Shown: positions 16,996-26,118 of the stretch, piece by piece
How positions within the stretch are numbered: the stretch's first letter is position 1
Layout: each line of letters begins with the position of its first letter
Assembly (NCBI GenBank): GCA_019359075.1
Contig: JAHHIB010000093.1
Coordinates: forward strand, 1-34,353
DNA from: Kalymmatonema hyalinum WJT4-NPBG1
Lineage (GTDB): Bacteria > Cyanobacteriota > Cyanobacteriia > Cyanobacteriales > Nostocaceae
Length of the DNA: 34,353 nucleotides
Direction of reading: 5' to 3'
Program-made: the position numbers and the translations under genes
The notes under the pieces: generated by a model
The model's database searches: none
What the model was told of the DNA's origin: nothing
What the model saw: only the letters and a program-made list of their open reading frames with translations

Positions 16996-17379
16996 ATGGT
17001 AGAAATTATCAGAACATTTGATCAATTGCGTCGCAAAATCGCGGTCGTCTTACTGGCTGGTTTACTTGCGTTCATTAGCTTGCCTGCTACGTCAGCTCAA
17101 GCTGCAGGTTATTATTCTGGTGATTATTCTTCTAATAGTGCCATAGAACAAAAAATCGGACAGAAGCCTAATCATATACCAAAAATTGACGGCGATAATT
17201 ACATCGAGAGTGCTAAGCGAGCTGGTGAAGAATTAGGAAACGACCAGCCTCAGCGCGTTTCTAGGTCAAAAGACTACGATCGCGATCATCGCGCAATTGA
17301 GGAAGAACTCGCTGGTAACAAAGCGCGACATGGATATTACAACCAAGCAGACAATGGAAAACGTCGGACTGATGACTAA
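16996..17379 (+). CDS. Small exported hypothetical protein
   Basis: This is a 127-residue protein with a clear Sec signal peptide: a short basic start (RTFDQLRRK), the hydrophobic core IAVVLLAGLLAFISL and a cleavage region TSAQA-A near residue 37. The mature part is small, charged and Tyr/Gly-rich at its start (GYYSGDYSS) and end, with KDYDRDHRAIEEELAGNKAR in between. It resembles short exported proteins of cyanobacteria with no assigned role. It should lie in the periplasm or be anchored loosely to the thylakoid lumen side. The ATG at 16996 has a purine-rich GAGGGAA stretch upstream, and a good terminator follows 43 bases after the stop, so this is a complete single-gene unit. Confidence 0.75.
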   Translation: MVEIIRTFDQLRRKIAVVLLAGLLAFISLPATSAQAAGYYSGDYSSNSAIEQKIGQKPNHIPKIDGDNYIESAKRAGEELGNDQPQRVSRSKDYDRDHRAIEEELAGNKARHGYYNQADNGKRRTDD

Positions 17380-17421
17380 GCGCGAAGAGCGTTTCTTATT
17401 TGCTTTCTAGTAACCAAAACA

Positions 17422-17456
17422 AGCCAGCTTCTACTCTGCTGGCTATTTTTTTATTT
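17422..17456 (+). terminator. Rho-independent terminator of the exported protein gene
   Basis: AGCCAGC (17422-17428) pairs with GCTGGCT (17438-17444) and is followed by ATTTTTTTATTTT. It is positioned 43 bases after the stop codon at 17379. Confidence 0.8.
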
Positions 17457-17472
17457 TATTGCAACCCGGCTT

Positions 17473-17501
17473 GTAGGGGCACAGCACTGCTGTGCCCCTA
17501 C
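17473..17501. repeat. Palindromic dispersed repeat (14-bp arms, 1-base centre)
   Basis: GTAGGGGCACAGCA and its exact complement TGCTGTGCCCCTAC flank a single C. This type of GTAGGGGCACRGCA palindrome is a familiar intergenic repeat in cyanobacteria. It lies directly after the terminator and before the aspartate aminotransferase gene. Confidence 0.7.
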
Positions 17502-17603
17502 CATTTGGTGAATGCAACCAACAAAGTAATTATTAAAAGACAAATATCAATAGGATTTCTGGGATATTCTTAAATAGGTCTGAAGTTTGCCAAACGAGTA
17601 ACG

Positions 17604-18770
17604 ATGAAGCTGGCAGGACGAGTAAGTCAAGTAACACCTTCTATAACCTTAGCTATTGCCGCGAAAGCTAAGGCAATGAAGGCAGAAGGAATTGATGTTT
17701 GTAGTTTTAGCACTGGAGAACCAGATTTTGACAGTCCAGCGCACATTAAAGCTGCTGCACAGAAAGCTTTGGAAGAAGGTAAGACTAAGTATGGACCAGC
17801 ATCTGGGGAACCAAAGTTAAGAGAAGCCATTGCTCGCAAGTTAAAAACTGACAATGGTCTTGATTACAAAGCAGAAAATGTCATCGTCACCAACGGTGGT
17901 AAACATTCTCTGTTTAATTTAATGCTGGCGCTGATTGAAGCAGGAGATGAGGTCATTATCCCCGCACCCTACTGGTTAAGTTACCCCGACATGGTGACGC
18001 TTGCAGGAGGAGTGTCTGTGATTGTCCCCACAGATGCTTCTACTGGCTATAAGATTACACCAGAACAGTTGCGTAAGTCGATTACACCCAAGACGAAATT
18101 ATTCATCCTCAACTCGCCATCTAACCCCACTGGTATGGTGTACACACCAGAGGAAATTCAGGCGATCGCCCAAATAATCGTGGAAACTGACATTCTTGTT
18201 GTTTCCGACGAAATTTATGAGAAGATTCTCTACGATGGGGTAAAACAGGTAAGCATTGGTTCACTAGGATCTGATATCTTTGCTCGAACTGTGATCAGCA
18301 ATGGGTTTGCCAAAGCTTACTCGATGACAGGATGGCGCATTGGATATTTAGCAGGACCAGTTGATTTGATTAAGGCAACAATTAACATCCAAAGCCATAG
18401 TACGTCTAATGTTTGTACCTTTGCTCAATATGGGGCGATCGCTGCTTTGGAAGGTTCGCAAGATTGTGTAGAAGAAATGCGCCAAGCTTTCGCCAAACGC
18501 CGAGAAGTGATGTTTGAACGACTCAACGCTATTCCTGGACTGAGTTGTCCAAAACCAGACGGCGCTTTCTACCTCTTCCCGGATATCAGCAAAACAGGAC
18601 TAAAATCCCTAGATTTTTGTAACGCCTTGCTAGAAAAAGAGCAAGTGGCAGTTATTCCTGGAATCGCCTTTGGTGCTGATGACAATATTCGCCTTTCCTA
18701 CGCCACGGATTTGGCAACAATTGAAAAGGGAATGGATAGATTGGAAAAATTTGTCAAGTCAGTTATTTAG
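17604..18770 (+). CDS. aspC: Pyridoxal-phosphate aspartate aminotransferase (class I)
   Basis: This is a 388-residue PLP enzyme of fold type I, subgroup I-beta/gamma. It moves the amino group between aspartate/glutamate and their oxo-acids; some cyanobacterial relatives also use prephenate. Signatures seen: [11 protein letters not shown] (about 35-45), [17 protein letters not shown], the [12 protein letters not shown] block with the cofactor-contacting Asn, [14 protein letters not shown], and [20 protein letters not shown], in which Lys 237 forms the Schiff base. The C-terminus has the substrate-binding Arg in DDNIRLSYA. The length equals typical bacterial enzymes, so it is intact. The ATG at 17604 gives the standard beginning [13 protein letters not shown]; only a weak GAG site precedes it. 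It is monocistronic, converging on the glycosyltransferase gene with a 34-bp palindrome between. Confidence 0.92.
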   Translation: MKLAGRVSQVTPSITLAIAAKAKAMKAEGIDVCSFSTGEPDFDSPAHIKAAAQKALEEGKTKYGPASGEPKLREAIARKLKTDNGLDYKAENVIVTNGGKHSLFNLMLALIEAGDEVIIPAPYWLSYPDMVTLAGGVSVIVPTDASTGYKITPEQLRKSITPKTKLFILNSPSNPTGMVYTPEEIQAIAQIIVETDILVVSDEIYEKILYDGVKQVSIGSLGSDIFARTVISNGFAKAYSMTGWRIGYLAGPVDLIKATINIQSHSTSNVCTFAQYGAIAALEGSQDCVEEMRQAFAKRREVMFERLNAIPGLSCPKPDGAFYLFPDISKTGLKSLDFCNALLEKEQVAVIPGIAFGADDNIRLSYATDLATIEKGMDRLEKFVKSVI

Positions 18771-18776
18771 TCGCAC

Positions 18777-18810
18777 CCTGTAGAGACGTTGCATGCAACG
18801 TCTCTACAGG
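18777..18810. repeat. 34-bp perfect palindrome between convergent genes
   Basis: CCTGTAGAGACGTTGCA is followed directly by its exact complement. The core TGTAGAGACGTTGCA is a well-known dispersed repeat of filamentous cyanobacteria. It sits six bases after the aspC stop and 14 bases before the end of the gene on the other strand, where a strong hairpin could serve both transcripts as a 3' end. A related TGTAGAGAC/GTCTCTACA pair occurs at 29543-29574. Confidence 0.85.
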
Positions 18811-18824
18811 AAACCCCAAATGGA

Positions 18825-20015
18825 CTAACGCAACAAGCCCATCTCTTCTAAACTTTGGCGCAGTCGCTTCGCCTCTTTGGGGTTTTGCTGTTCGTGAAGG
18901 GCTATTGCTTTTTTAAAAGTCATCAGACTATCCTGTACATAGCCAAGTTTCAGCAGCAACACCCCTAAGTTTTGGTAAGTGTCAGCAGATTTTGGATTCA
19001 ACTCAATTGCTTTACGGTAGGCAAGAATAGCATCCTTGAATAAACCTATCTCTTTGAGAGTCATCCCTAAATTGTAGTAACCGATAGCGAAGCTAGGGTC
19101 AATCTTAATTGTTGTTTCGTAAGCAGTCTTAGCACCGTTGAAATCTCCACTTGCTTTGAGTAAGTTGCCCAAATTGTTGTATGCTCCTAATTTAAGAATT
19201 GGGTAAATGGGCAATTTAGTTGCAGCATCATAGTGGGCGATCGCATTTTTATAATTTTGCAAACGAGTGTAGGCAATGCCCAGATGATAGTAGAGTTCGT
19301 ACAAAGTCTCGTACTCTTCTTCACAATGGGCAACTCCTAGCGCCAACAATTTGATACCTTCTATGAGTTTCCCACTTTCCACATACAGCGCCCCCAATTT
19401 ACTACAAACATAGGGATCATGAGGATGAGAGGCAAGAAACTCTTCCATCGCCGCTTGCGCTTTGGTAAATTTATCTTGTTGAGCGATCGCACTTTTTTGG
19501 TATCCTGTATGTACAATCCCCACGCCTTCCAAATAACCGACTTGCCAACGCGGTTCCTGAGTTAAAATTTCGGATACGCTATCATCCACTAACGCATGGT
19601 AAGGACGGGAAAAGCGGATTTTGGGATGATTGCGGAAAAGGCGGGAAACCAGAGAATAGGGAGATTGTTCTGCACCCACTTCATGACGCAGGAGGTTGAT
19701 AAGGACGTATTCTTCTCTTCGTATCGCCTGCTTCAACTGCGGTACAATTTTCTGGCTGAGAGTTTCATCTGCATCTAAGACAAGAATCCAATCACCTGTG
19801 ACGTATTTTAACGCTTCATTCCGGGCAGCACTGAAGTCATTGCACCATTCAAAGTGATGCACTTTCGCACCAAATTTTTTGGCGATTTCGGCAGTCCTAT
19901 CTGTAGAGCCTGTATCTAACACTACCATCTCATCTACCACATTTTTCACACTGCTTAGAGATTTGGGCAATGTTGCTTCTTCGTTTTTGACAATCATGCA
20001 CAAGCTAAGTTTCAT
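18825..20015 (-). CDS. Family 2 glycosyltransferase with C-terminal TPR repeats
   Basis: This is a 396-residue cytosolic protein. Residues 1-130 are a GT-A family 2 glycosyltransferase: LSLCMIVKNEEATLPKSL, VVLDTGSTDRTAEIA, FSAARNEALKYVTGDWILVLDADE, the last being the DxD metal and nucleotide-sugar site. Residues about 160-390 are helical tetratricopeptide repeats, clearest in the last three units (YNNLGNLLKASGDFNGAKTAYE, YYNLGMTLKEIGLFKDAILAY and YQNLGVLLLKLGYVQDSLMTF). This GT2-TPR arrangement is common in cyanobacteria, related to SunS-type enzymes, and probably modifies a protein or glycan substrate. The target is unknown. The ATG at 20013-20015 is the only sensible start. The gene is convergent with aspC and has no operon partner. 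Confidence 0.87.
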   Translation of the reverse strand: MKLSLCMIVKNEEATLPKSLSSVKNVVDEMVVLDTGSTDRTAEIAKKFGAKVHHFEWCNDFSAARNEALKYVTGDWILVLDADETLSQKIVPQLKQAIRREEYVLINLLRHEVGAEQSPYSLVSRLFRNHPKIRFSRPYHALVDDSVSEILTQEPRWQVGYLEGVGIVHTGYQKSAIAQQDKFTKAQAAMEEFLASHPHDPYVCSKLGALYVESGKLIEGIKLLALGVAHCEEEYETLYELYYHLGIAYTRLQNYKNAIAHYDAATKLPIYPILKLGAYNNLGNLLKASGDFNGAKTAYETTIKIDPSFAIGYYNLGMTLKEIGLFKDAILAYRKAIELNPKSADTYQNLGVLLLKLGYVQDSLMTFKKAIALHEQQNPKEAKRLRQSLEEMGLLR

Positions 20016-20225
20016 AGATGACTCGTGTACTTTTTCAAATATTGGTAAATATTAGTTACTTTAGTTTGTGCCAAAATCCTGATCAAATGAAGTGAGAACT
20101 TCCAAGGGGATATTGGTGATTTTAATGATAAGTCAAACACTAGGTGGACGCTACCGAAGTCTTGAACTGACTGCTTTTGCAATTTTCGGAACAGGAACCA
20201 GGGCAAAATGCCCAGAAGACGGTTT

Positions 20226-20276
20226 GTAGTAAGCGCTGTCTTCGCTCTCAAACTTGAGGACTAAAGTCCTCACTAC
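20226..20276. repeat. GTAGT...ACTAC dispersed repeat
   Basis: The element starts GTAGTAAGCGC and ends AGTCCTCACTAC. It contains a perfect small hairpin GAGGACT-AA-AGTCCTC (20256-20271). It shares its ends with elements at 26025-26080 and 30536-30569. It occupies much of the 300-base gap between the glycosyltransferase and DUF89 genes, where no other feature is seen. Confidence 0.6.
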
Positions 20277-20316
20277 GAACCAATCAAAATTAATGACATG
20301 AAACACTAGGACGGGC

Positions 20317-21717
20317 TTGGCATCGCTGCTTTGGTCAAATAAACGACCGCCTCAGTTGTACATTTATGAACTGAATCTTAAATTTGTAGAGTTCGTTAAC
20401 AAAGTATTGCACCATTTAAAAGTGGTGCTTTCTCGCAAAGAAAAGTTAGTGAAACAGAAATCCGACATCCCTAAATTACCCCTACCACCTCCATTGGTGG
20501 GTGCAGAAGTTGGCACATTTACTGAGTTTACAGTCACTCAACGGATGCCCAGTATTGCCCGTAAAGTCATCGTTGAAAATAATTTTCCACCCAATATTAA
20601 TGACAGCTTGGAAAAACTAGCCAGCGAACTGTCATCAGGATATTTGCCACTTCTTGTAGATCACACAGGTGCAGATTTTGCAGTGTGGGATAGATATCTA
20701 GAACCATACAAGAGACAGCGTTGGATAGATATTCCCTGGTTTTTTGCTGAAACTTATTTCTATAGATTTATTCTGCAAATTACCAATTACTTTCAACCTG
20801 GTGAATGGCAAAGTGTAGATCCATTTGAGTTACAAAAACGTCAAGGTTTAGAAACATCGCTTGACTCAATCATTGCTTTATGCACTCAACTGAACGGATG
20901 GTTGAATGTCTCGCAGCAAGAAGGTGAGTCCAAGCAAACAGCTTTGATAGCATTGTTATATTTTGGTTTGTGGGGAAATCGAGTTGACCTGAGTCTTTGG
21001 TCAGCATTTGAAACTGACAGAAGTCGTTTTGACATTGAAAGCCAACAAGCTCACATATTAGTAGATGATGCATCCAAAGTCACTGAATTGTTAATTAATA
21101 GCAATTCAGGGCGCGTTGACTTTGTTGTAGATAATGCTGGCTTTGAACTTATCTGTGATTTATCTTTGGTTGATTATCTTTTAGGAAGTGGTGTGGCTAG
21201 TCAAGTTAACCTGCATCTAAAACCTCACCCGACGTTTGTCTCTGATGCCATGATTAAAGATGTGCATTATACAATAGAGTTTTTAATAGGTGCTAGCAAT
21301 CCAGAATTGACATCCTTTGCTCAACGACTGCGAGAATATATTGCATCAGAGCGATTAGTTATGTGTGATGATTATTTTTGGACATCACCTTTAGCCTTTT
21401 GGGAAATACCTGACACTCTCAAAAATGAATTATCTCATTCCAATTTGATAATCATTAAAGGAGATGCAAATTATCGCAGGCTGTTGGGAGATAGACACTG
21501 GAATTTCACAACGAATATTGCAGATATAGTGTGTTACTTACCTGCGCCAATGGTCGCCCTACGTACTCTAAAATCGGAAGTTGCAGCAGGGATTAAACCA
21601 GAAGTTCTGGAGGAAGTGGTGAAATCAGATTCTGCATGGTTGACGAATGGACAATGGGGTGTTGTTCAGTTGGTGGATAGTCAGGAACTTTTAGTTGAGT
21701 ACAAACCCCAGGGATAG
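20317..21717 (+). CDS. DUF89 / ARMT1-like damage-control phosphatase family protein
   Basis: This is a member of the DUF89 family: metal-dependent phosphatases, some of which remove phosphate from damaged sugar or cofactor metabolites. Signatures are VDFVVDNAGFELICDLSLVD (about 268-287), where the Asp-Asn pair binds metal, the VNLHLKPHPTFVSDAMIKD stretch and the late IIIKGDANYRRLLGDRHW block. The core starts at KLPLPPPLVGAEVGTF (residue 53) and is full length, with no truncation seen. The frame can open with TTG at 20317 (AGGA six bases upstream), giving 466 residues, or with GTG at 20449, giving 422. Family proteins usually begin just before the LPLPPP motif, so the later start is quite possible, and the first 44 residues may be untranslated. 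The cytosolic substrate is unknown. The gene stands alone. Confidence 0.82.
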   Translation: MASLLWSNKRPPQLYIYELNLKFVEFVNKVLHHLKVVLSRKEKLVKQKSDIPKLPLPPPLVGAEVGTFTEFTVTQRMPSIARKVIVENNFPPNINDSLEKLASELSSGYLPLLVDHTGADFAVWDRYLEPYKRQRWIDIPWFFAETYFYRFILQITNYFQPGEWQSVDPFELQKRQGLETSLDSIIALCTQLNGWLNVSQQEGESKQTALIALLYFGLWGNRVDLSLWSAFETDRSRFDIESQQAHILVDDASKVTELLINSNSGRVDFVVDNAGFELICDLSLVDYLLGSGVASQVNLHLKPHPTFVSDAMIKDVHYTIEFLIGASNPELTSFAQRLREYIASERLVMCDDYFWTSPLAFWEIPDTLKNELSHSNLIIIKGDANYRRLLGDRHWNFTTNIADIVCYLPAPMVALRTLKSEVAAGIKPEVLEEVVKSDSAWLTNGQWGVVQLVDSQELLVEYKPQG

Positions 21718-21944
21718 AATCCGGGGGCAAGTGGATCGGCTCTACCTGTGATTTGACAACTCACATATTGCACCAAGAAAAATTGATGTAATTTAATCAC
21801 TCAATATAAAACCTCAAACCCTTAATTGAGCCAGAAAAGCTAAGAAAAAGAAGGTAGCCCTATCGCGTATCTTTTTACTTTTTCTGGGTTTGTACGGATA
21901 GGTGCAAGATCTGAGACAACGAATCAGTCAAAAAAATTAAGGAT

Positions 21945-24470
21945 TCACTGATAAACAATGACGCGATCGCGCCCCTCTCGTTTAGCGCGGTATAAGGCTG
22001 CATCAGCTGCTCGCAGTACAGCCTCTCCTGTGACACCATGCTCTGGGAACATTGCAACTCCCAATGACAGCGAGATCGTACCGAGCAACTGACGACGATA
22101 CTGAACCTGCAAGTGCTTAACTCCTTCGCAAATAGCTTGCGCTCGCTCTAAAACAACCTTAACAGATGCTTCCGGCAGAATCAGCGTTAACTCCTCACCG
22201 CCATAGCGACAAGCAATATCCGATTTCCGAATATGGCTTTGCAAGAATTCGCCCAATTCGCGCAACACAGCATCACCAGCTGAGTGACCAAACGTATCGT
22301 TGAACGATTTAAAGTGGTCAATGTCAAGCATAATGATTCCTAAAGATTTTTTATTGCGATCGCATCGGTACAGTTCTCGTTCTAGGGATTCTTCCAAGTA
22401 GCGGCGATTAAATAATCCTGTCAGCGCATCGCGAATACTTTGGTTCTGTAACGTTTCGCGTAGTTTTAAGTTAGCTAAAGACAGCGCGATGTGATCTGCT
22501 ACCGTAACAGCTAGCTGTTGTTTGCTTTCGATGAATTCTCCCAATTCCAGCATACTCAAATACAGTACGCCCATTGCTTTCCCTTGCGCTGTCATGGAGA
22601 TGCATAAAGATGATGCGGGTGCTGAGTCTGAATGGATATGAGAGCAGCGTAATTTTGAGTGCGCTTTTGTTGTATGATGAATCCGACCCCGCCGCAATGC
22701 CCAGCATTCATCAGGTGCGAATAACTCCTGGCTAGGGAATGGCGCAGGTCCCCAAGTAGTAACGGCTTCAACCAAATTTTTTGAATCATTAATTAAAAAT
22801 ATCCCACCATGAGTTTGAGGGAATAAAGGTGGGACTAGCAGTTCAAGTGCAGTGTAGGCTTCCTCAACTGTTTTGCAAGCCTGTAAAAAATCGCTTAATT
22901 TGCCTAGTTGAGCAAACTCATAATGGCGCTGTTCTAATTCTTTTACCGAACGACTGAGTTTGTCGTTAGCTTCCTCTAGCGCCTCCGCCTGCAAGCGATC
23001 AGTAATATCAATCGCTATACCTCCAAGCAGCCGTTGCCCAGAAATATCTTTGTAAGGAAACTTAAAAGATAACCAATGGCGGAGATGTCCATCTGGGTTA
23101 GGAACAAGTTCAACAACTTCTAGGGTTTTATCAGCAGCGAAAACAGCGCGATCGTTTTCACGGTACTGTAAAGCTAATTGCTCCGGCCAGACATCAAAAT
23201 CCGTTTTCCCTAGCCAATCAGCCATTTTTATATCGAAACAGCGCTCGAATGGCTGATTGATATAGACGAAGCGCCCCTGCTCATCCTTCATAAAAGCCAC
23301 AGCTGGGCTATTGTTCATAAACGCCTTGAAGCGTTCCTCACTTTGCTGTAGTGCCGCTGCTGCTCGTTTGCGCTCTGTAATATCGCTGGCGATGCCCAAA
23401 AAACCCGTGATATTGCCCTCGTTGTCGCGCAAAGCCGTGATTGATAGCAGCACCCTAAAGCAGCTAACATCTTTGCGAATGTAAGTCCATTCGCGTTCCT
23501 CTATCTCGTCGCCTCGCGCCTTGGCTACAAATACTTCAAATCCAGGCTCAATAGTAGTTCCTAACTCCTGCGATAGTTCTTGCGCCCGCTGCAGTACTTC
23601 TGCAGCGTCATGGAAAATAGCAGGCGTTGTTTTCCCTACTACTTCAAAGGCGGTATAGCCCAACCATCGCTCTGCGCCTGCATTAAAGGTAAGGATTGTG
23701 CCGTTTAAATCGGTGGAAATGATCATGTAGTTGGCGCTATCTAAAATCCCTCGTTGAAGTGTCGTTGTCTCTTGTAATGCCGACTCTGTCCGTTCGCGCT
23801 CAAAAATTTCTTTTTCTAACTTTTGTTTAGCTGCTTCCATATAACTGTCAAAGTAATCAGCTAAACCAGGCTCCTCATCAACTAAGGCTTCAAGATGGTC
23901 AATCGCTCGCTTGTCTGCTGCTAATGCAACTTCTGGGTGGGCTTCCATCCATAGGTGACACGTCTTCACGTAAGCGATAAACGTGACTAAGTGCTGATAA
24001 TTTACATCTCCTAGAAGGTGGCGCAGTTCGGTGCGACAATATCCGGCATCTTTTTCTAAGGAAATAAATATTGCACAGTAAAGTAAGCTCTCTTCAACTG
24101 CTGAGTTGAACTCTAGCTCAAGCATTAACTCATTAGAGGCTTGTGCGAGTATATGTAGGTATTTATCAATTTCTATTTCTTCTATAGGAGACGATTGCAG
24201 CAGTTTTAACACCTCTTTACCTTTCATCCCCAAGAAGTGCAACGAACAACTGTGGCAGACCATACAGTAAGGAACAGGACAGTAGCGCGAGAGGTAGGCA
24301 GAAAGCTTTTCTTTAAATAGAGCTGGCAGCGGATTGGTAACGTAGGCGCTCAAGGTCTGTTGCCAAAGATTTTCTAGAACTTGTGGGTTTTGTAGCGCTG
24401 GGCTAAAAAAAGGAGGAAAAAAGCCGAATTTTGCCTCAATTTCTGTCTGAATTTGTTCGCTAGTTCGCAT
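21945..24470 (-). CDS. AhpD-like/PAS/PAS/GAF diguanylate cyclase (GGDEF)
   Basis: This is an 841-residue cytosolic signalling enzyme predicted to make cyclic di-GMP. Residues 1-200 are an all-helical region with FFSPALQNPQVLENLWQQTL and a Cys/His cluster CPVPYCMVCHSCSLH (Cys 64, 69, 72, 75; His 73, 78) like the AhpD/carboxymuconolactone decarboxylase fold. A coiled coil (about 215-235) leads to PAS 1 (about 240-365, ending GFLGIASDITERKRA) and PAS 2 (about 375-490, ending GGIAIDITDRLQA). A GAF domain (about 520-675) with a possible ligand pocket follows, then GGDEF. The GGDEF domain has DALTGLFNRRYLEESL, LDIDHFKSFNDTFGHSAGD and an intact catalytic loop RYGGEEL. RKSD just before it is the RxxD inhibitory site. 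There is no membrane span, so it senses a cytosolic signal. The start ATG at 24468-24470 begins MRTSEQIQTEIEAKFGFFPP, the usual beginning of this N-terminal domain. Confidence 0.85.
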   Translation of the reverse strand: MRTSEQIQTEIEAKFGFFPPFFSPALQNPQVLENLWQQTLSAYVTNPLPALFKEKLSAYLSRYCPVPYCMVCHSCSLHFLGMKGKEVLKLLQSSPIEEIEIDKYLHILAQASNELMLELEFNSAVEESLLYCAIFISLEKDAGYCRTELRHLLGDVNYQHLVTFIAYVKTCHLWMEAHPEVALAADKRAIDHLEALVDEEPGLADYFDSYMEAAKQKLEKEIFERERTESALQETTTLQRGILDSANYMIISTDLNGTILTFNAGAERWLGYTAFEVVGKTTPAIFHDAAEVLQRAQELSQELGTTIEPGFEVFVAKARGDEIEEREWTYIRKDVSCFRVLLSITALRDNEGNITGFLGIASDITERKRAAAALQQSEERFKAFMNNSPAVAFMKDEQGRFVYINQPFERCFDIKMADWLGKTDFDVWPEQLALQYRENDRAVFAADKTLEVVELVPNPDGHLRHWLSFKFPYKDISGQRLLGGIAIDITDRLQAEALEEANDKLSRSVKELEQRHYEFAQLGKLSDFLQACKTVEEAYTALELLVPPLFPQTHGGIFLINDSKNLVEAVTTWGPAPFPSQELFAPDECWALRRGRIHHTTKAHSKLRCSHIHSDSAPASSLCISMTAQGKAMGVLYLSMLELGEFIESKQQLAVTVADHIALSLANLKLRETLQNQSIRDALTGLFNRRYLEESLERELYRCDRNKKSLGIIMLDIDHFKSFNDTFGHSAGDAVLRELGEFLQSHIRKSDIACRYGGEELTLILPEASVKVVLERAQAICEGVKHLQVQYRRQLLGTISLSLGVAMFPEHGVTGEAVLRAADAALYRAKREGRDRVIVYQ

Positions 24471-24761
24471 GGATTAACTCTACCTGTGTTTAAGGATTGC
24501 CATCAAGAATTTTGAAATCTATATTTAGCAATCCTTTGAATAAAATCAGGTTTCAAAACTCTTTACTAAAGTTGCATGAAATTTCATAATTTAAGCTTAT
24601 TATTTCCCTGACTTGAGTCCAAACAAGATTTTATCTTTGGTTGTTTAAGTCAAATTAAGTTGTCTAAAAAATCCGCTGAATTCAGTGTTATGCCGTATTA
24701 ATAACTCTGAAGAATCAATGGAATTGAAGCTACTATTCTTTGCAATAAATTAAGAATCAAA

Positions 24762-25007
24762 CTACTTGTTTTCTTGAAAATTGAGATTTTGACCATACAA
24801 GTCTCTATGCTTTAGCATCTCCTCAATTTTCTGCATAGCTAATGGTGAAGGTTTCGTGTGTCCGTTCTCCCAACGGTTTATCGTGGGATACGTCACGCCC
24901 AATTTGACAGCAAACTTTTCTTGTGTTAGCCCAGTTGCTAACCGGAGTTCCCGAATTAGTTTACCAATTTGTGGCTGATTTATGACTAGCGGTCTTTCAA
25001 TAATCAT
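24762..25007 (-). CDS. XRE-type helix-turn-helix regulator
   Basis: This is an 81-residue protein made of one Cro/C1-type helix-turn-helix: IGKLIRELRLATGLTQEKFAVKLGVTYPTINRWENGHTKPS (about 14-54), with TQEKFA as the first helix and YPTINRWENG as the recognition helix. A short helical tail and a polar end follow. It should bind DNA as a dimer; its targets are not visible here. The ATG at 25005-25007 is preceded by only a weak purine stretch on that strand. It is transcribed towards the diguanylate cyclase gene with 291 AT-rich bases between, in which I see no terminator or gene. Confidence 0.85.
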   Translation of the reverse strand: MIIERPLVINQPQIGKLIRELRLATGLTQEKFAVKLGVTYPTINRWENGHTKPSPLAMQKIEEMLKHRDLYGQNLNFQENK

Positions 25008-25505
25008 CTGAAATTGCCCTAAAGCTTACAAGCTAGTTAACAAGCGATATATCATCTGCTATAGCCTAACTACTCTAGAGGTTGGTTGATAACCGTAAAA
25101 ACTAGGAATTAAATGAAAATTTCAGTAATTTTGCTAGTAAATTCTACGATCGCCGCAGGCGGGCACTCCGTGCCATCGCGCTTTTATTTAATACCCGTCA
25201 AAAGGGTGATTTTCTGGCTTTAGCGTCTAACTAAATTCATCATTGTCTCTAGATAGCGTGCGCCACCAGCAACACCTTGCTCTGATACTTTTGGCACAAA
25301 CAAAGCGTCTCGAAGTCAACCTGTTTGTACCCTCCCTTCACATCATCGAAGCTTTGAGGATAAATTCATCTTCCAATCGATAGATTCAGTAGCAATCAAG
25401 ACTGGGATACCAGTGAATCCCCTGCCTTTTTGGGAAAATGCATCGAGTGAAGTGACACAAGATTTGATTTTCAGGGGCTAGGAACTGTAACTTAATTTCT
25501 GTGTA

Positions 25506-25537
25506 TATCTATGCAGAATTATGGCTCTGCATAGATA
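25506..25537. repeat. Hairpin with 12-bp perfect arms
   Basis: TATCTATGCAGA (25506-25517) and TCTGCATAGATA (25526-25537) pair perfectly around an eight-base loop. No T run follows. It could be a transposon end, an operator or a solitary palindrome. No gene starts or ends beside it. Confidence 0.5.
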
Positions 25538-25888
25538 GACGCGGCATATTCTGCCAACCCTTGCGGGTAATGTTTGCCTCGTCAATGTTCAAATGGCTTG
25601 TTAGGAAGACAGCACTATAGCTATAAACCTGTTTGCTAATTCCTTAACTGCCTTCGACAGTGCTACAAACTGGCGTTCATTTGTAGGTGTCATGACCAAT
25701 CGAACGTAGCCATAAATGGCTTAGACTGCACGCTCCGACTTTGTACAGATTTACCTAGTCTTACCTAGTTCTGCATAGGTTTTTCGGAGCGGATATGCGT
25801 AACTCACACCTGCGAAATTGCGATCGCTATTTCAGCTATCTTAAGTCATATAGCAATCCCTTGAGGATTTCTGAAAAATCTTAAGTAT

Positions 25889-25954
25889 TGTAGGGTGGGC
25901 AGTGCTTACCGTATTTTGCCCACTACATCCGGGTTTTGCGTTCGCACTGCCCAC
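25889..25954. repeat. Dispersed repeat with GTGGGCAGTGC / GCACTGCCCAC arms
   Basis: Eleven-base perfect inverted arms (25895-25905 and 25944-25954) surround a 38-base centre that repeats TGCCCACTACAT-type words. It resembles the element at 13417-13481 in style (GTAGGGTGGGC against GTGGGGTAGGC) and belongs to the non-coding repeat set of this genome. Confidence 0.5.
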
Positions 25955-26024
25955 AGAAGCCTGTCGTTCAAAAATCTGCACAGGAGTCCTATATCATGTC
26001 CGATAAAATTACCTTACTAAGTTT

Positions 26025-26080
26025 GTAGTGAGGAATGCGCGTCCTCTTTCTTTGAAAACAAAGACTCAAGTCCTTACTAC
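26025..26080. repeat. GTAGT...ACTAC dispersed repeat, second copy
   Basis: It begins GTAGTGAGGA and ends TCCTTACTAC, nine of ten bases complementary, with an inner CTTTGAAAACAAAG palindrome. The terminal words match the elements at 20226-20276 and 30536-30569. It lies 39 bases beyond the stop of the Trypco1 gene. Confidence 0.55.
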
Positions 26081-26118
26081 ATATAAGTTTTATTATGGGT
26101 AATTTGCCTAACTAATTG

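Larger units (their letters stand above)
25008..26118. other. 1.1 kb without an intact gene; degraded DNA and repeats
   Basis: No open frame over 60 codons has coding character. On the minus strand, 25614-25742 reads AIYGYVRLVMTPTNERQFVA and on through KAVKELANRFIAIVLSS to a stop, right after an in-frame stop. Further down, LNIDEANITRKGWQNMPRL (about 25515-25600) looks like more decayed coding sequence in another frame. I cannot name the family. Bases 25148-25185 are GC-rich short palindromic repeat, and three hairpin elements (listed separately) lie at 25506, 25895 and 26025. It is best read as a graveyard between the regulator and the Trypco1 gene. Confidence 0.5.
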
